Source: Desulfatibacillum alkenivorans DSM 16219
GTDB lineage: Bacteria; Desulfobacterota; Desulfobacteria; Desulfobacterales; Desulfatibacillaceae
Direction: 5' to 3'
DNA length: 64,000 bases
NCBI RefSeq assembly: GCF_900142135.1
Contig: NZ_FQZU01000031.1
Location: 1-64,000, forward strand
The position numbers were made by a program, and so were the translations under genes. Position 1 is the first letter of the stretch. Each line of letters starts with the position of its first letter. Under the pieces are notes generated by a model. That model was not told the origin of the DNA. It saw nothing but the letters and a program-made list of their open reading frames with translations, and did no database searches. Shown here in pieces: positions 8,633 to 17,700 of the stretch.

Positions 8633-9571
8633 ATGAACGACCTCCAGATCTTTACCGGTAATGCTAATCCCGGGGTGGCCCGGAAAATATGCGGATATCT
8701 TGAAAAGCCTCTCGGCGACGCCGTGGTGAAGACCTTTTCAGACGGCGAAATTCAGATAGAAATCCGGGAGAATGTGCGGAGTAAGGACGTTTTCGTCGTG
8801 CAGTCCACCTGTTGCCCGGTCAACGACTCCCTGATGGAACTGCTGCTCATGATCGACGCCTTTAAAAGGGCTTCGGCCAAGCGCATCACCGCGGTCATGC
8901 CTTACTACGGGTACGCCAGGCAGGACAAAAAGGTGGCGCCGCGGGCGCCCATCAGCGCCAAGCTGGTGGCCGACTGCCTCACCGCCGCCGGCGCCAACCG
9001 GATTATCACCATGGATCTCCACGCCGGTCAGATCCAGGGATTTTTCGGCATCCCCGTGGACAACCTGTTCGCCGCGCCCGTGCTCCTCAAGGACATGAGA
9101 AAAACCTATAACCATGAAATCGTGATAGTAAGCCCCGACGCCGGCGGCGTGGAAAGGGCCCGCGCTTTTGCAAAGCGCATGGGCGCCGACCTTGCCATTG
9201 TGGACAAAAGAAGGCCCGCACCGAATCAGGTGGAGGCCATGAACGTCATCGGCAACGTTGAGGGTAAAATAGCAATATTGTTGGACGATATGGTGGATAC
9301 TGCCGGCACCCTGACGCAGGCGGCTTTGGCCCTGGCCGAAAAAGGCGCCAAGGAGGTGCACGCATACGCCTCCCACGCCGTACTCTCGGGTCCCGCTGTG
9401 GAACGGGTCAAAGGTTCTGCGTTAAAGAGCCTGGTCGTCACCGACACGGTTCCCCTGAGCGAAGAAGCCAGCAAAGTGGACAAGATTCGGGTTCTCTCCA
9501 TCGCAGACGTGGTGGGCGAGGCCATTATCAGAAGCCACACGGGCGACTCGGTCAGCCACCTTTTCGTATAA
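8633..9571 (+). CDS. prs: Ribose-phosphate pyrophosphokinase (PRPP synthetase)
   Basis: It makes PRPP from ribose 5-phosphate and ATP for nucleotide, histidine and tryptophan synthesis. The start at 8633 ([10 protein letters not shown]) follows AAGGA and matches the family N-terminus; the longer frame from 8567 is not supported. The 312 residues contain [10 protein letters not shown] (91-100), the divalent-metal and ATP site MDLH with H130, and the PRPP-binding loop DDMVDTAGT (218-226). Length is typical of class I enzymes, which need phosphate and are inhibited by ADP. rplY follows after 23 bases. Confidence 0.97.
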   Translation: MNDLQIFTGNANPGVARKICGYLEKPLGDAVVKTFSDGEIQIEIRENVRSKDVFVVQSTCCPVNDSLMELLLMIDAFKRASAKRITAVMPYYGYARQDKKVAPRAPISAKLVADCLTAAGANRIITMDLHAGQIQGFFGIPVDNLFAAPVLLKDMRKTYNHEIVIVSPDAGGVERARAFAKRMGADLAIVDKRRPAPNQVEAMNVIGNVEGKIAILLDDMVDTAGTLTQAALALAEKGAKEVHAYASHAVLSGPAVERVKGSALKSLVVTDTVPLSEEASKVDKIRVLSIADVVGEAIIRSHTGDSVSHLFV

Positions 9572-9594
9572 TACTTTAATCGGAGGTAGTATCC

Positions 9595-10251
9595 TTGAAA
9601 ACTCATGAACTAAAAGCCAGCCCCAGAACCACCAGGGGCAACGGTCCCGCCAGGGCTCTCAGAAGGGAAGGCTTCATTCCCGCTGTCCTTTACGGACCTG
9701 ACTCCGAACCCATCACCCTCAGCGTGTCCCACAAGGATCTGTCGGACATCCTGCAAGGCGTTGGTTCCAGTCAGGTCATGTTCAATCTTAATATAGAAGG
9801 CGCGGACGCCCCTCGCAAGGCCATGATTAAGGAATTGCAGACCAACGTGGTGAGCCAGCGTTATCTCCATGCCGATTTCTACGAAATCAGCATGGACCGC
9901 AAAATCCACGTCATGGTTCCCGTGGTGGTGGATGGCAAGAGCAAGGGCGTGGAAGAAGGCGGCCTTTTGCAGGTTATTCGCCGCGAACTGGAAGTCATCT
10001 GCCTGCCCGGCGACATTCCCGAGGAGTTCGTCATCGACGTGACCGAGCTGGGAATCGGCGAAGCCGTCCACTTGTCGGATGTGCCCAAGGGCGACTCCGT
10101 GGAATTTCCGGAAAGCGCGGACTTCACCGTAGTGACGGTGGTTGCGCCTACCGCCTCGGCCCTGCCTGAAGAAGGCGAGGAAGGCGAGGAAGGCGAAGAA
10201 GGCGAAGAAGGCGGAGAGGCCGAAGGCGCCGAGGCTGCTTCCGAGGAATAG
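9595..10251 (+). CDS. rplY: 50S ribosomal protein L25 (Ctc/TL5 form)
   Basis: L25 binds 5S rRNA in the large ribosomal subunit. The gene starts with TTG at 9595, eight bases after GGAGG. The 218-residue product is the long two-domain form: an N-terminal L25 domain (R-x-x-R-G-N-G-P-A-R-A-L-R, then FIPAVLYG) and a C-terminal TL5-type beta domain. The end is an acidic tail with four tandem GEE repeats made from repeated gaaggcga units (10171-10212), followed by an Ala/Glu-rich tail. The tail is common but variable in this family. It is in the usual prs-rplY-pth order. Confidence 0.95.
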   Translation: MKTHELKASPRTTRGNGPARALRREGFIPAVLYGPDSEPITLSVSHKDLSDILQGVGSSQVMFNLNIEGADAPRKAMIKELQTNVVSQRYLHADFYEISMDRKIHVMVPVVVDGKSKGVEEGGLLQVIRRELEVICLPGDIPEEFVIDVTELGIGEAVHLSDVPKGDSVEFPESADFTVVTVVAPTASALPEEGEEGEEGEEGEEGGEAEGAEAASEE

Positions 10252-10269
10252 AAGCAGGGCTGAACGTGC

Positions 10270-10944
10270 ATGCCTTTTTTTTCGATTTTTAAACGTGAAA
10301 TTTTTCGCAAACTTACCGGAAAGGCGAAAGATCGCGAAAACGCCGCGTTTCAGGCCCTGCACCAACCCCAATCATGGCTGGTGGCGGGACTGGGAAATCC
10401 GGGAGAAAAATATTCGCAAACCCGTCACAACATCGGGTTCATGGTAGCGGACCTTCTGGGGGAAAAGTGGCGGTTGCGGTTTGAAGCTCACGGCGCCAGC
10501 CTTTTGGGCGCCGGCCTGATCGGCGAAACGCCGGCGGGCCTGATCAAACCGCAGGCTTACATGAATTTGAGCGGCCCTCCCATTTGGGAGATCGCTGGTA
10601 AGTTCGGAATAGACAGGGAACGGGTTCTGGTTATACACGATGATTTGGACCTTCCCTTTGGAAAGATTAAAATCAAAAAGAAAGGAGGACACGGCGGACA
10701 CAAAGGGATTCAATCGCTGATCCAATCTTTTGGGGACGGGGATTTTCCCCGGCTCCGCGTAGGAATTGGGCGCCCCCCTGCCGGACAGACCATTGTGGAT
10801 CATGTTCTGGGCAGGTTCGACGCCGAAGAAGATTTGGTCCTCGGTAAAGTGGTGACGCTTGCCGGAGACGCAGTGGAAACGGTTCTTCGAGAGGGAATCT
10901 CGAAGGGAATGAATTCATTCAATAACCAACAAATTACGGCCTGA
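10270..10944 (+). CDS. pth: Peptidyl-tRNA hydrolase
   Basis: Pth releases peptides from peptidyl-tRNA that dropped off the ribosome. The core begins at [18 protein letters not shown] (about residues 40-57), with catalytic H53 and N43; N99 (YMNLSG) and D124 (HDDLD) complete the site, and GGHGGHKG binds tRNA. The 224 residues include about 35 extra N-terminal residues ([15 protein letters not shown]). No Met lies closer to the core, so the extension may be real, or initiation may use an internal GTG near 10381. The gene is 18 bases after rplY. Confidence 0.93.
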   Translation: MPFFSIFKREIFRKLTGKAKDRENAAFQALHQPQSWLVAGLGNPGEKYSQTRHNIGFMVADLLGEKWRLRFEAHGASLLGAGLIGETPAGLIKPQAYMNLSGPPIWEIAGKFGIDRERVLVIHDDLDLPFGKIKIKKKGGHGGHKGIQSLIQSFGDGDFPRLRVGIGRPPAGQTIVDHVLGRFDAEEDLVLGKVVTLAGDAVETVLREGISKGMNSFNNQQITA

Positions 10945-11035
10945 GAAACACCAAGTCCCGCAGCGCCTCGTCGTGTCCGGGCATATGCTGTTTGACGCAG
11001 GTGATTCCCATGGCAGGAAAACGAGGGAGGAAGTA

Positions 11036-13090
11036 ATGGCATTTTTGGACGTTTTTATGGCAAACATACCCCTTTACTGCACCTTTGTAGGTATCTTAGG
11101 GGTGGTTTTTGCGGCTCTGATCGCAATCATGGTAAAGAATGCTCCGGCTGGCGATGAGAAAATGAACAAGATCGCCGACGCCGTCAAGGAAGGCGCCATC
11201 GCCTACCTGAACCGTCAGCTCAAAAGCATGGGCGCGGTGGGCGTTGTTATTTTCATCGTTATCTTCGTAACCTTGGGCTCCAAGGCCGCTTTCGGCTTCT
11301 TGGTCGGCGCCGCCGCTTCCTTCTTGGCCGGCTACGTCGGCATGCGCGTGTCCGTTATTGCTAACGTGCGCGTTGCTGAAGCCGCTAAAAAAGGCTTGGC
11401 CGCCGGCCTCAGCCTGGCTTTCAAAGGCGGTTCCGTGACCGGTATGATGGTCGCCTCTCTGGCTCTGACCGCTGTCGCCGGTTACTACACCATCCTGATG
11501 CAGTCCGGCGGCGAACATGCCGCTCGCGAAGCTGTCACCGCTCTGGTTGCTCTGGGCTTTGGCGGATCCTTGATCTCCATCTTTGCGCGTCTGGGCGGCG
11601 GTATCTTCACCAAGGGCGCTGACGTGGGCGCTGACCTGGTTGGTAAAGTGGAAGCCGGCATCCCCGAAGACGATCCGCGCAACCCCGCCGTCATCGCTGA
11701 CAACGTCGGCGACAATGTCGGCGACTGCGCCGGTATGGCTGCTGACCTGTTCGAGACCTACGGCGTAACCGCTGTGGCCGCCATGCTGCTTGGCCACCTG
11801 CTGTACCCCAATTTTGAACTGGCCACCACCCTGCCTCTGGTTCTGGGCGCCATCTCCATCGTGGCTTCAGCTATCGCCGTTTTCTTCGTGCGCTTGGGCT
11901 CCAACAGCGAGTACATCATGGGCGCTCTGTACAAAGGCATGTTCGGCGCTGCTATCCTGGCCGGCATCGCTTTCTACTTTGTGATCAACAAAGTGTGGGT
12001 GGGCAACGAAATTCCCGCAATGAGCATTTTCTACTCCACCCTGGTCGGTCTGGTGCTGACGGTTCTCATCGTTATCATCACCGAATTCTACACGGGCATC
12101 TACACCCCCGTTAAGACTGTCGCCCAGGCTTCCGTAACGGGCCACGGCACCAACATCATCGCTGGTCTCGGCGTTTCCATGCAGGCTACTGCTGCTCCTG
12201 TTATCGCCATCTGCATCGGCATCTTCGTGGCCAACCACTATGCCGGCCTGTACGGCATTGCCATGGCCGCCATGTCCATGCTGTCCATGACCGGTATGGT
12301 CATCGCCGTTGACGCTTACGGCCCCATCACTGACAACGCCGGCGGAATCGCTGAAATGGCTGAAATGGACGAATCCGTCCGCGCCGTCACCGACCCCCTG
12401 GATGCTGTCGGCAACACCACCAAGGCCGTCACCAAGGGTTACGCCATCGGCTCCGCCGGTCTGGCCGCTCTTGTTCTGTTCGCTTCTTACGTGTTTGAAT
12501 TCCAAATTCAGGGCGGCAAAGGCGCTTCCGCCATCTCCTTTGACCTGTCTCAGGTTGAAGTTGTTATCGGCCTGTTCCTCGGCGGCCTGCTGCCTTACCT
12601 GTTCGCTTCCATGGCCATGATGGCTGTTGGTCGCGCAGGCGGCGCGGTTGTTGAAGAAGTTCGTCGTCAGTTCCGTGAAATCCCCGGAATCATGGAAGGA
12701 ACCGCCAAACCCGATTACGCTGCTTGCGTTGACATCGTCACCTCCTTCGCTCTGAAAGAGATGATGATTCCCGCTCTGCTGCCCGTGTTGGCTCCTGTTG
12801 CTGTTGGTCTGCTCCTGGGCAAAGTTGCTCTGGGCGGCCTGCTCATCGGCTCCATCATCACCGGTCTGTTCGTGGCTATCTCCATGACCACCGGCGGCGC
12901 TGCTTGGGACAATGCCAAGAAATACATCGAAGACGGCCACCTGGGCGGCAAGGGCTCCGACGCTCATAAAGCCGCCGTCACCGGCGACACCGTAGGCGAC
13001 CCCTACAAAGACACCGCCGGCCCGGCTGTTAACCCCATGATCAAGATCCTGAACGTTGTTGCTCTGCTCATGGTGCCTTTCCTGATGTAA
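11036..13090 (+). CDS. hppA: Membrane-bound proton-translocating pyrophosphatase
   Basis: This integral membrane enzyme couples hydrolysis of pyrophosphate to H+ export, recovering energy from biosynthesis and fatty-acid activation. The start at 11036 follows GGGAGG; the 684-residue protein has about 16 hydrophobic spans. The substrate loop [11 protein letters not shown] (196-206) and the acidic [10 protein letters not shown] motif (221-230) are intact, as is the C-terminal [15 protein letters not shown]463 in GNTTKA is the residue known to distinguish K+-independent enzymes from K+-dependent ones (Ala there). A proton rather than sodium pump is the usual reading. A terminator follows. Confidence 0.96.
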   Translation: MAFLDVFMANIPLYCTFVGILGVVFAALIAIMVKNAPAGDEKMNKIADAVKEGAIAYLNRQLKSMGAVGVVIFIVIFVTLGSKAAFGFLVGAAASFLAGYVGMRVSVIANVRVAEAAKKGLAAGLSLAFKGGSVTGMMVASLALTAVAGYYTILMQSGGEHAAREAVTALVALGFGGSLISIFARLGGGIFTKGADVGADLVGKVEAGIPEDDPRNPAVIADNVGDNVGDCAGMAADLFETYGVTAVAAMLLGHLLYPNFELATTLPLVLGAISIVASAIAVFFVRLGSNSEYIMGALYKGMFGAAILAGIAFYFVINKVWVGNEIPAMSIFYSTLVGLVLTVLIVIITEFYTGIYTPVKTVAQASVTGHGTNIIAGLGVSMQATAAPVIAICIGIFVANHYAGLYGIAMAAMSMLSMTGMVIAVDAYGPITDNAGGIAEMAEMDESVRAVTDPLDAVGNTTKAVTKGYAIGSAGLAALVLFASYVFEFQIQGGKGASAISFDLSQVEVVIGLFLGGLLPYLFASMAMMAVGRAGGAVVEEVRRQFREIPGIMEGTAKPDYAACVDIVTSFALKEMMIPALLPVLAPVAVGLLLGKVALGGLLIGSIITGLFVAISMTTGGAAWDNAKKYIEDGHLGGKGSDAHKAAVTGDTVGDPYKDTAGPAVNPMIKILNVVALLMVPFLM

Positions 13091-13126
13091 TCGCACCCGC
13101 AGATCATACGTGATCTTAGCAGTACC

Positions 13127-13164
13127 TCGGGGCTGGCGCCTGGCGCGCCGGCCCCGATTCTTTT
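13127..13164 (+). terminator. Terminator after hppA
   Basis: TCGGGGC and GCCCCGA pair around a GC-rich 17-base loop and are followed by TTCTTTT. A smaller hairpin, AGATCA-TACG-TGATCT at 13101-13116, lies just upstream. Confidence 0.75.
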
Positions 13165-13362
13165 CGCCCCGCCGAATTGTTTATTTCTGATATTTTCCGG
13201 CTGTTGCATCAATCCATTTTTTGTGATATATATATTATGTTAGGCCGGTGTGACAACTGGCGCCCGCGTTTTCGGGCGGGGTGAGCGGGCTTCGGATTCC
13301 CTGGAATGGGGATTGGGAGCCTCTTGTATTTTAATGCGAACAGTAAAACTTAGGTGAATATA

Positions 13363-13896
13363 ATGAGCGAAAATCTGCAGGTAAATTCAAACCAGGACGC
13401 CTCGGAGGAATATACCTTTTCCGTCAATGACCTGGCCGTTTACCCTGCGCACGGGGTGGGTCGCATTGAGGCTGTCGAGACCCGCACCATTGGCGGAGAA
13501 AAACAAAGTTTTTATATAATGCGGATCCTGGAAAATGACATGGTCATCATGATTCCCACCCAAAACGTGGAATCCGTGGGCTTGCGGGAAGTCATCCGCA
13601 AAGGCGATGTGTCCCAGGTTTACGCCATTTTAGGCGAAAAGGAAATTCCCCCCGACAATCAAACATGGAATCGCCGCTACAGGGATTATATGGAAAAAAT
13701 CAAGACCGGCAGCCTTTTTGAGGTGGCCGGCGTGTTCCGGGACCTTTACCTGCTCAAGGTCACCAAAGACCTTTCCTTTGGAGAACGCAAATTGCTGGAT
13801 ACGGCGCAGACGCTTTTGCTCAAAGAACTTTCCATCGCAAAAAGCTGCACTGAGGAAGTGATTATGTCGGAAATTGAATCCCTGCTCGAGTCCTAA
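13363..13896 (+). CDS. carD: CarD family transcriptional regulator
   Basis: The 177-residue product starts at 13363 after AGGTGA. The N-terminal 20 residues are a polar leader. Then FSVNDLAVYPAHGVGRIEAVE opens the CarD/CdnL RNA-polymerase-interacting domain, which resembles the RID of Mfd. The C-terminal helical half (KTGSLFEVAGVFRDLYLL, ERKLLDTAQTLLLKEL) is typical of CarD proteins and contacts promoter DNA near -10. In the family it stabilises open complexes and often sets rRNA and growth-related expression. It stands alone after the hppA terminator, with rluD 60 bases downstream. Confidence 0.93.
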   Translation: MSENLQVNSNQDASEEYTFSVNDLAVYPAHGVGRIEAVETRTIGGEKQSFYIMRILENDMVIMIPTQNVESVGLREVIRKGDVSQVYAILGEKEIPPDNQTWNRRYRDYMEKIKTGSLFEVAGVFRDLYLLKVTKDLSFGERKLLDTAQTLLLKELSIAKSCTEEVIMSEIESLLES

Positions 13897-13956
13897 CGTC
13901 CGGCAGGCAAGGCCGCTCCCCAGGCCCGGCGCGTCCAAAGGGGAAGAATCAAGCCC

Positions 13957-14922
13957 ATGACGGGTGATCAAACTTACCAATTCAAAGTTCAAAATAAGGA
14001 ACAGGGACAAAGGCTGGACGCTTTTGTCCCTGTTCATTGTAAGGACCTCTCCAGAAACGCCTGCGCCCGGCTCATACGCCAGGGCCTCGTGACCGTGGAC
14101 CAGTCCGTCAAGAAGCCTTCCTATGTTTTAAAGCCCGGAGAAATGGTTTCCGTAACCGTGCCTGAGCCTGAGGCGGCGGATATTGTGGCCCAGGACATGG
14201 ACCTGAACATCCTTTATGAGGATAAGGATATCGCGGCGGTGAACAAGCCGCCGGGCATGGTGGTGCATCCGGCGCCGGGCCACAGCAGCAACACCCTTGT
14301 AAACGCCCTCCTGGCTCACTGCAAGGATCTTTCCGGTATAGGCGGGGTGCAGAGGCCGGGCATCGTCCACAGGCTGGATAAGGACACTTCAGGGGTGATT
14401 CTGGCGGCCAAGAACGACGCCGCCCACGCCGGGCTGTCCCAACAGTTGGCCCAAAGGCGTGTGGAAAAATTCTATCTGGCCCTGGCCCACGGAGTCATCA
14501 AGGAGGACGCAGGCGTTATAGACCTCCCCATAGGCCGCCATCCTTCGGACAGAAAGCGCATGCACATTTCCACTCCGGCCAAAGGCCGGGAGGCCTTGAG
14601 TTTGTGGACGGTCAAGGAGCGTTTTTCGGATGCGACCTTTGTGCAGGTGCAGATTAAAACCGGACGGACCCACCAGATCCGGGTGCATTTGGCGGCTCTT
14701 CACCATCCGGTGATAGGCGACGCTGTATACGGGGGCAGGAAAAAGCGCGGCCGTCTGCCCGCCTCCGTCCTGGGCAAGGCGCCGGCGCCGGAGCGCCAGA
14801 TGCTGCACGCCCACATCGTGTCGTTCAACCATCCCGTAACAGGGGAAAAACTGACCCTGACCGCCCCCTTGCCCCAAGATATGGCCCAATTATTGGAGGC
14901 GCTTCGGGAAAGCGCAAAATAA
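13957..14922 (+). CDS. RluD-family 23S rRNA pseudouridine synthase
   Basis: The 321-residue product has an N-terminal S4 RNA-binding domain (about residues 16-70, with QRLDAFV and ACARLIRQG) and a catalytic pseudouridine synthase domain. HRLDKDTSG at 138-146 carries the catalytic Asp at 141, and TGRTHQIRVH is also diagnostic. NKPPGMVVHPAPGH precedes it. The family converts specific uridines in 23S rRNA; RluD itself modifies helix 69 (U1911, U1915, U1917 in E. coli). Exact sites cannot be read from sequence, so no symbol is assigned. It follows carD and ends before a GC-rich hairpin. Confidence 0.93.
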   Translation: MTGDQTYQFKVQNKEQGQRLDAFVPVHCKDLSRNACARLIRQGLVTVDQSVKKPSYVLKPGEMVSVTVPEPEAADIVAQDMDLNILYEDKDIAAVNKPPGMVVHPAPGHSSNTLVNALLAHCKDLSGIGGVQRPGIVHRLDKDTSGVILAAKNDAAHAGLSQQLAQRRVEKFYLALAHGVIKEDAGVIDLPIGRHPSDRKRMHISTPAKGREALSLWTVKERFSDATFVQVQIKTGRTHQIRVHLAALHHPVIGDAVYGGRKKRGRLPASVLGKAPAPERQMLHAHIVSFNHPVTGEKLTLTAPLPQDMAQLLEALRESAK

Positions 14923-14995
14923 CGGGTTGGCGGACAGGCCGCCAATTGCCCTTTTTAAACTGCCATGAAAAATGCGGCAAAGACCGCTTTTTTAA

Positions 14996-15031
14996 AACCG
15001 GAGGGCCTTTCCAAAGCGCGGCCCTCCGGTT
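14996..15031 (-). terminator. Convergent hairpin between the RluD-type gene and the aminotransferase gene
   Basis: AACCGGAGGGCC (14996-15007) pairs perfectly with GGCCCTCCGGTT (15020-15031). Read on the minus strand it ends in TTTTAAAAAAG, which suits termination of the aminotransferase gene; no T-run follows on the plus strand. Confidence 0.7.
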
Positions 15032-15054
15032 ATTCAATCAATTCTCCCCTGTTT

Positions 15055-16326
15055 TTAAAACTGATTTAAAAATGAGGATATGCGTTCGCAGCCATGAACC
15101 AGGTTGGGAAAGACCTCTTCCATATACTCTTCCGTGACATGGTGTCTGCCCGGCCAGGTGTCCAGGGCTTGCTGGCCGTCGAAATCCACGCCCGCCACCC
15201 GGACGCCCAGGTTGGTGGCCGGCAGATAGAAGTCCGATCCCGGCAGCACGGCCACCCCCGCCTCCTCTAACAAGGCATGGGACAGGGACGCAGCAGTGAT
15301 GACGTTTTTCTTGGCAAGCTGGCTTCTGAACTTGTCAAAGTCCGGAAAAGCGTAAAAGGCGCCGGCGGGCCTGGGGCAGTTCAGGCCCATGTCCGTGAAC
15401 TCGTCGTGCAGATAGTGCATGACGTAGCGGTAGATGTCCCGGGTTTTTTGCACAAAGGGCCGGACGTTTTCAAAGTCGCCGTATGCCGCCAGGGCCGCAT
15501 GCTGGATGGGCGCGCTCACAGCGCTGAAGGTCTCGCTGATTACGGCTTTCAACGAGTTCATGACCAGTTCCAGGGAGTCCGGAATCAAAGCCACGCCAAG
15601 GCGATAGCCGCCGGCTGCGAAGGATTTGGACAGGCCGCCGGATACGATGGTCCCCTCGGGATAATGGAGAGCCAGGCTGCTCATGGCCCATTTGTCGTAC
15701 TCGAGCATGGCGTAGATTTCGTCGGATATGACGATCACCTGATAGGCCTTGCAGATCTCAGCAAGCTCCTTGATCTCCTTCTCATGGTACAAGGCGCCGG
15801 TGGGGTTGTTGGGATTGTTGAAGATGAGCAGCTTTTGCTTTTGCCCCGCTTCGTAGCACGCCTTGTCCAGAGCTTCCGGGGTGAGGCGGTAGTTGTACTC
15901 CCGGTTGGTGGCAATGGTGATGATTTCCTTGCCCCTGAGAGCGGCCTGGGGGCCGTAGCTGACCCAGCTGGGTACGGGCACCAGCAAAGGCCCTTCCACC
16001 AGATAGATGATTTCGAAAATCAACTCCTTGCTCCCCGGCCCCACGCACACATTGGAGGGCAGAAAGCCGTACCCGAATTCCTTGTTGTAGAACCCGGCGA
16101 CGGCTTCGCACAATTCCGGCAATCCCTGGGTGGGCAGGTAATCCTTTTTGTCCGTGTTTACGGCCAGGGCCTTTTGTATGACTTCCGGCACCGGAAACGG
16201 AGATTGGCCAAACCCGAAATGAACAATGTCCTTTCCCTGCTTACGCAGTTCCTTGGCCCTCAAATTAATGGCCAGGGTTGCGGATTCCTTAAGGCTCAAC
16301 ACCAGCGGGTTCAATACGGGTCTCAT
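15055..16326 (-). CDS. Class I/II PLP aminotransferase
   Basis: The 423-residue enzyme has the class I fold: FGFGQSPFPVP for the substrate entrance, NNPNNPTG (170-177, N173), D202 in SDEIYA pairing with the PLP nitrogen, SGGLSKSF with Schiff-base K234, and R242. It probably transfers amino groups between an amino acid and 2-oxoglutarate. The sequence does not separate aspartate, aromatic or alanine specificity. AGGAG lies six bases before the ATG. It is a single gene with a hairpin after it and an upstream region of 340 bases holding a possible promoter. Length is slightly above the roughly 390-400 residues usual for the family. Confidence 0.9.
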   Translation of the reverse strand: MRPVLNPLVLSLKESATLAINLRAKELRKQGKDIVHFGFGQSPFPVPEVIQKALAVNTDKKDYLPTQGLPELCEAVAGFYNKEFGYGFLPSNVCVGPGSKELIFEIIYLVEGPLLVPVPSWVSYGPQAALRGKEIITIATNREYNYRLTPEALDKACYEAGQKQKLLIFNNPNNPTGALYHEKEIKELAEICKAYQVIVISDEIYAMLEYDKWAMSSLALHYPEGTIVSGGLSKSFAAGGYRLGVALIPDSLELVMNSLKAVISETFSAVSAPIQHAALAAYGDFENVRPFVQKTRDIYRYVMHYLHDEFTDMGLNCPRPAGAFYAFPDFDKFRSQLAKKNVITAASLSHALLEEAGVAVLPGSDFYLPATNLGVRVAGVDFDGQQALDTWPGRHHVTEEYMEEVFPNLVHGCERISSFLNQF

Positions 16327-16597
16327 GGTTTACTCCTGATTGCGCTTCGTTTTGATGCTTTGAAAAGTTTTTACAGCTTCTCCGCCTGGGCGGAGCCTCA
16401 TTGTCCAGGCCTTTCGCCGTTCGGCCTGAACCGGCAGTAGCTACCATCGCCGGCGGCGGAATTCAACTCCTAATCCGGCCTAGAGGCCATCATCCTTATC
16501 CTATTGGTTCAGGTCAACTTATTCGTTGACTTTGTATGGTTTTCCCACGAGGGGTTGTGGAGGGATTAATCAGGTCATGAAGGATTAGTGGGAACGC
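16327..16597. other. Intergenic region upstream of the aminotransferase gene
   Basis: No gene is supported here. A minus-strand TTGACC followed 17 bases later by GATGAT (about 16485-16513) is a weak promoter candidate for the aminotransferase gene. Confidence 0.35.
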
Positions 16598-16638
16598 AAA
16601 AAAAAGCCGGAGAAAAAGCTGTGCGCTTTCCCTCCGGC
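16598..16638 (-). terminator. Terminator after the FGE-like gene
   Basis: On the minus strand GCCGGAG and CTCCGGC form a stem with an additional AAAGC/GCTTT inner pairing, followed directly by TTTTTTTTGCG. It is 30 bases downstream of the FGE-like stop. Confidence 0.85.
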
Positions 16639-16667
16639 ATTGAAATTCAATCGTCGTCTAAAGCGGC

Positions 16668-17459
16668 TTACTCTATGTCTTTGACCAGGCGAAGGCCGAT
16701 GAATTTTTGAGGGCTCAGGCTGTTGCTCCGGTAGGCCGAAGAACAGTATTTGGCCTTGGAGTACCATCCGCCCCCGCGAACAACCCTCGCCGCCTTTTTC
16801 ACCTTAGCGTCAGGCTGGAATCCTTTCGGGTCCACGGAAGGGGCGTCCTTGTAGTAGTCCTGTCCATAATAGTCCTGGCACCATTCAAACACATTGCCGT
16901 AAATGTCGTACAAACCCCAGGGATTGGGCTTTAATTGCCCAACTGCGTTAGTGAATTTTGAATTGCCGTAATACCATGCGTACTCGCCTAACTGTGAAGC
17001 GTCGTCCCCAAAAAAATAAGTGGCGGCCTTGCCGGCCCGGGCGGCGTATTCCCATTCCGCCTCCGTGGGAAGCCGGTATGTCTTGGTTCCTTCTTTTTCA
17101 TTGAGCTTGAGCAAAAAGAGCCCCACATCAGCGTACGAAACCTGCTCTACAGGATGGTTGGGGTCGCTCAGCTTTGATGTATCCTGCCCCATGATTTCCG
17201 CCCATTGCTTCCGGGTTACCTCATATTTGCCCATGTAAAAGGGTTTTGTAATCGTGATCTTATGGGCCGGCTGGGCGTCTTCAAACTCTTCTCCTTCAGG
17301 CGCTCCCATTGTAAACGCGCCTGCCTCGATTTTTACAAACTCCATGCCGGATGAGTCGGTGAACTCATTTTGCCCCGCAAAAAGATTGGCGGGAGATAAT
17401 AGCAAGCCCACGACCGTCAAAACGCAACCTAAGGTAAAAAAACTGATTCTTTTTTTCAC
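16668..17459 (-). CDS. Exported FGE/SUMF1-fold protein, probably not a formylglycine generator
   Basis: The GTG start follows GGGAGGAAAAT. The 263 residues begin with a signal peptide (MKKRISFFTLG, hydrophobic core, cut likely after LFAG). The remainder is a formylglycine-generating-enzyme fold: GMEFVKIEAGAFTMGAP, then PVEQVSYADV, RLPTEAEWEYAARAG, GNVFEWCQD and RVVRGGGWYS. In true FGE two Cys near the end bind copper and oxidise the substrate. Here the segment reads WYSKAKYCSSAYR, so the first Cys is Ser. Many such proteins are binding or signalling modules. No sulfatase gene lies in the window. A single-gene unit with its own terminator. Confidence 0.85.
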   Translation of the reverse strand: MKKRISFFTLGCVLTVVGLLLSPANLFAGQNEFTDSSGMEFVKIEAGAFTMGAPEGEEFEDAQPAHKITITKPFYMGKYEVTRKQWAEIMGQDTSKLSDPNHPVEQVSYADVGLFLLKLNEKEGTKTYRLPTEAEWEYAARAGKAATYFFGDDASQLGEYAWYYGNSKFTNAVGQLKPNPWGLYDIYGNVFEWCQDYYGQDYYKDAPSVDPKGFQPDAKVKKAARVVRGGGWYSKAKYCSSAYRSNSLSPQKFIGLRLVKDIE

Positions 17460-17700
17460 ATTTTCCTCCCAAGACCATTTTAAAAATTCCGGCGCGCACA
17501 GGTTGTCATCTATTTATAAAATCAGGCTTACAAAAATTTTTACATTAATAACCTGTGGGCGCCGTGCAAAATAAAAGCTATGAACACCGGTTCGGCCTGC
17601 CAAGGCGCATTTTATTGACGCCCCTTTCGGCTCATGGGGCTACGATAATCAATCCTCCTTTGGAATGCAAGCGGCAAAGCGCGAAAGCGCATGCCAGGCG

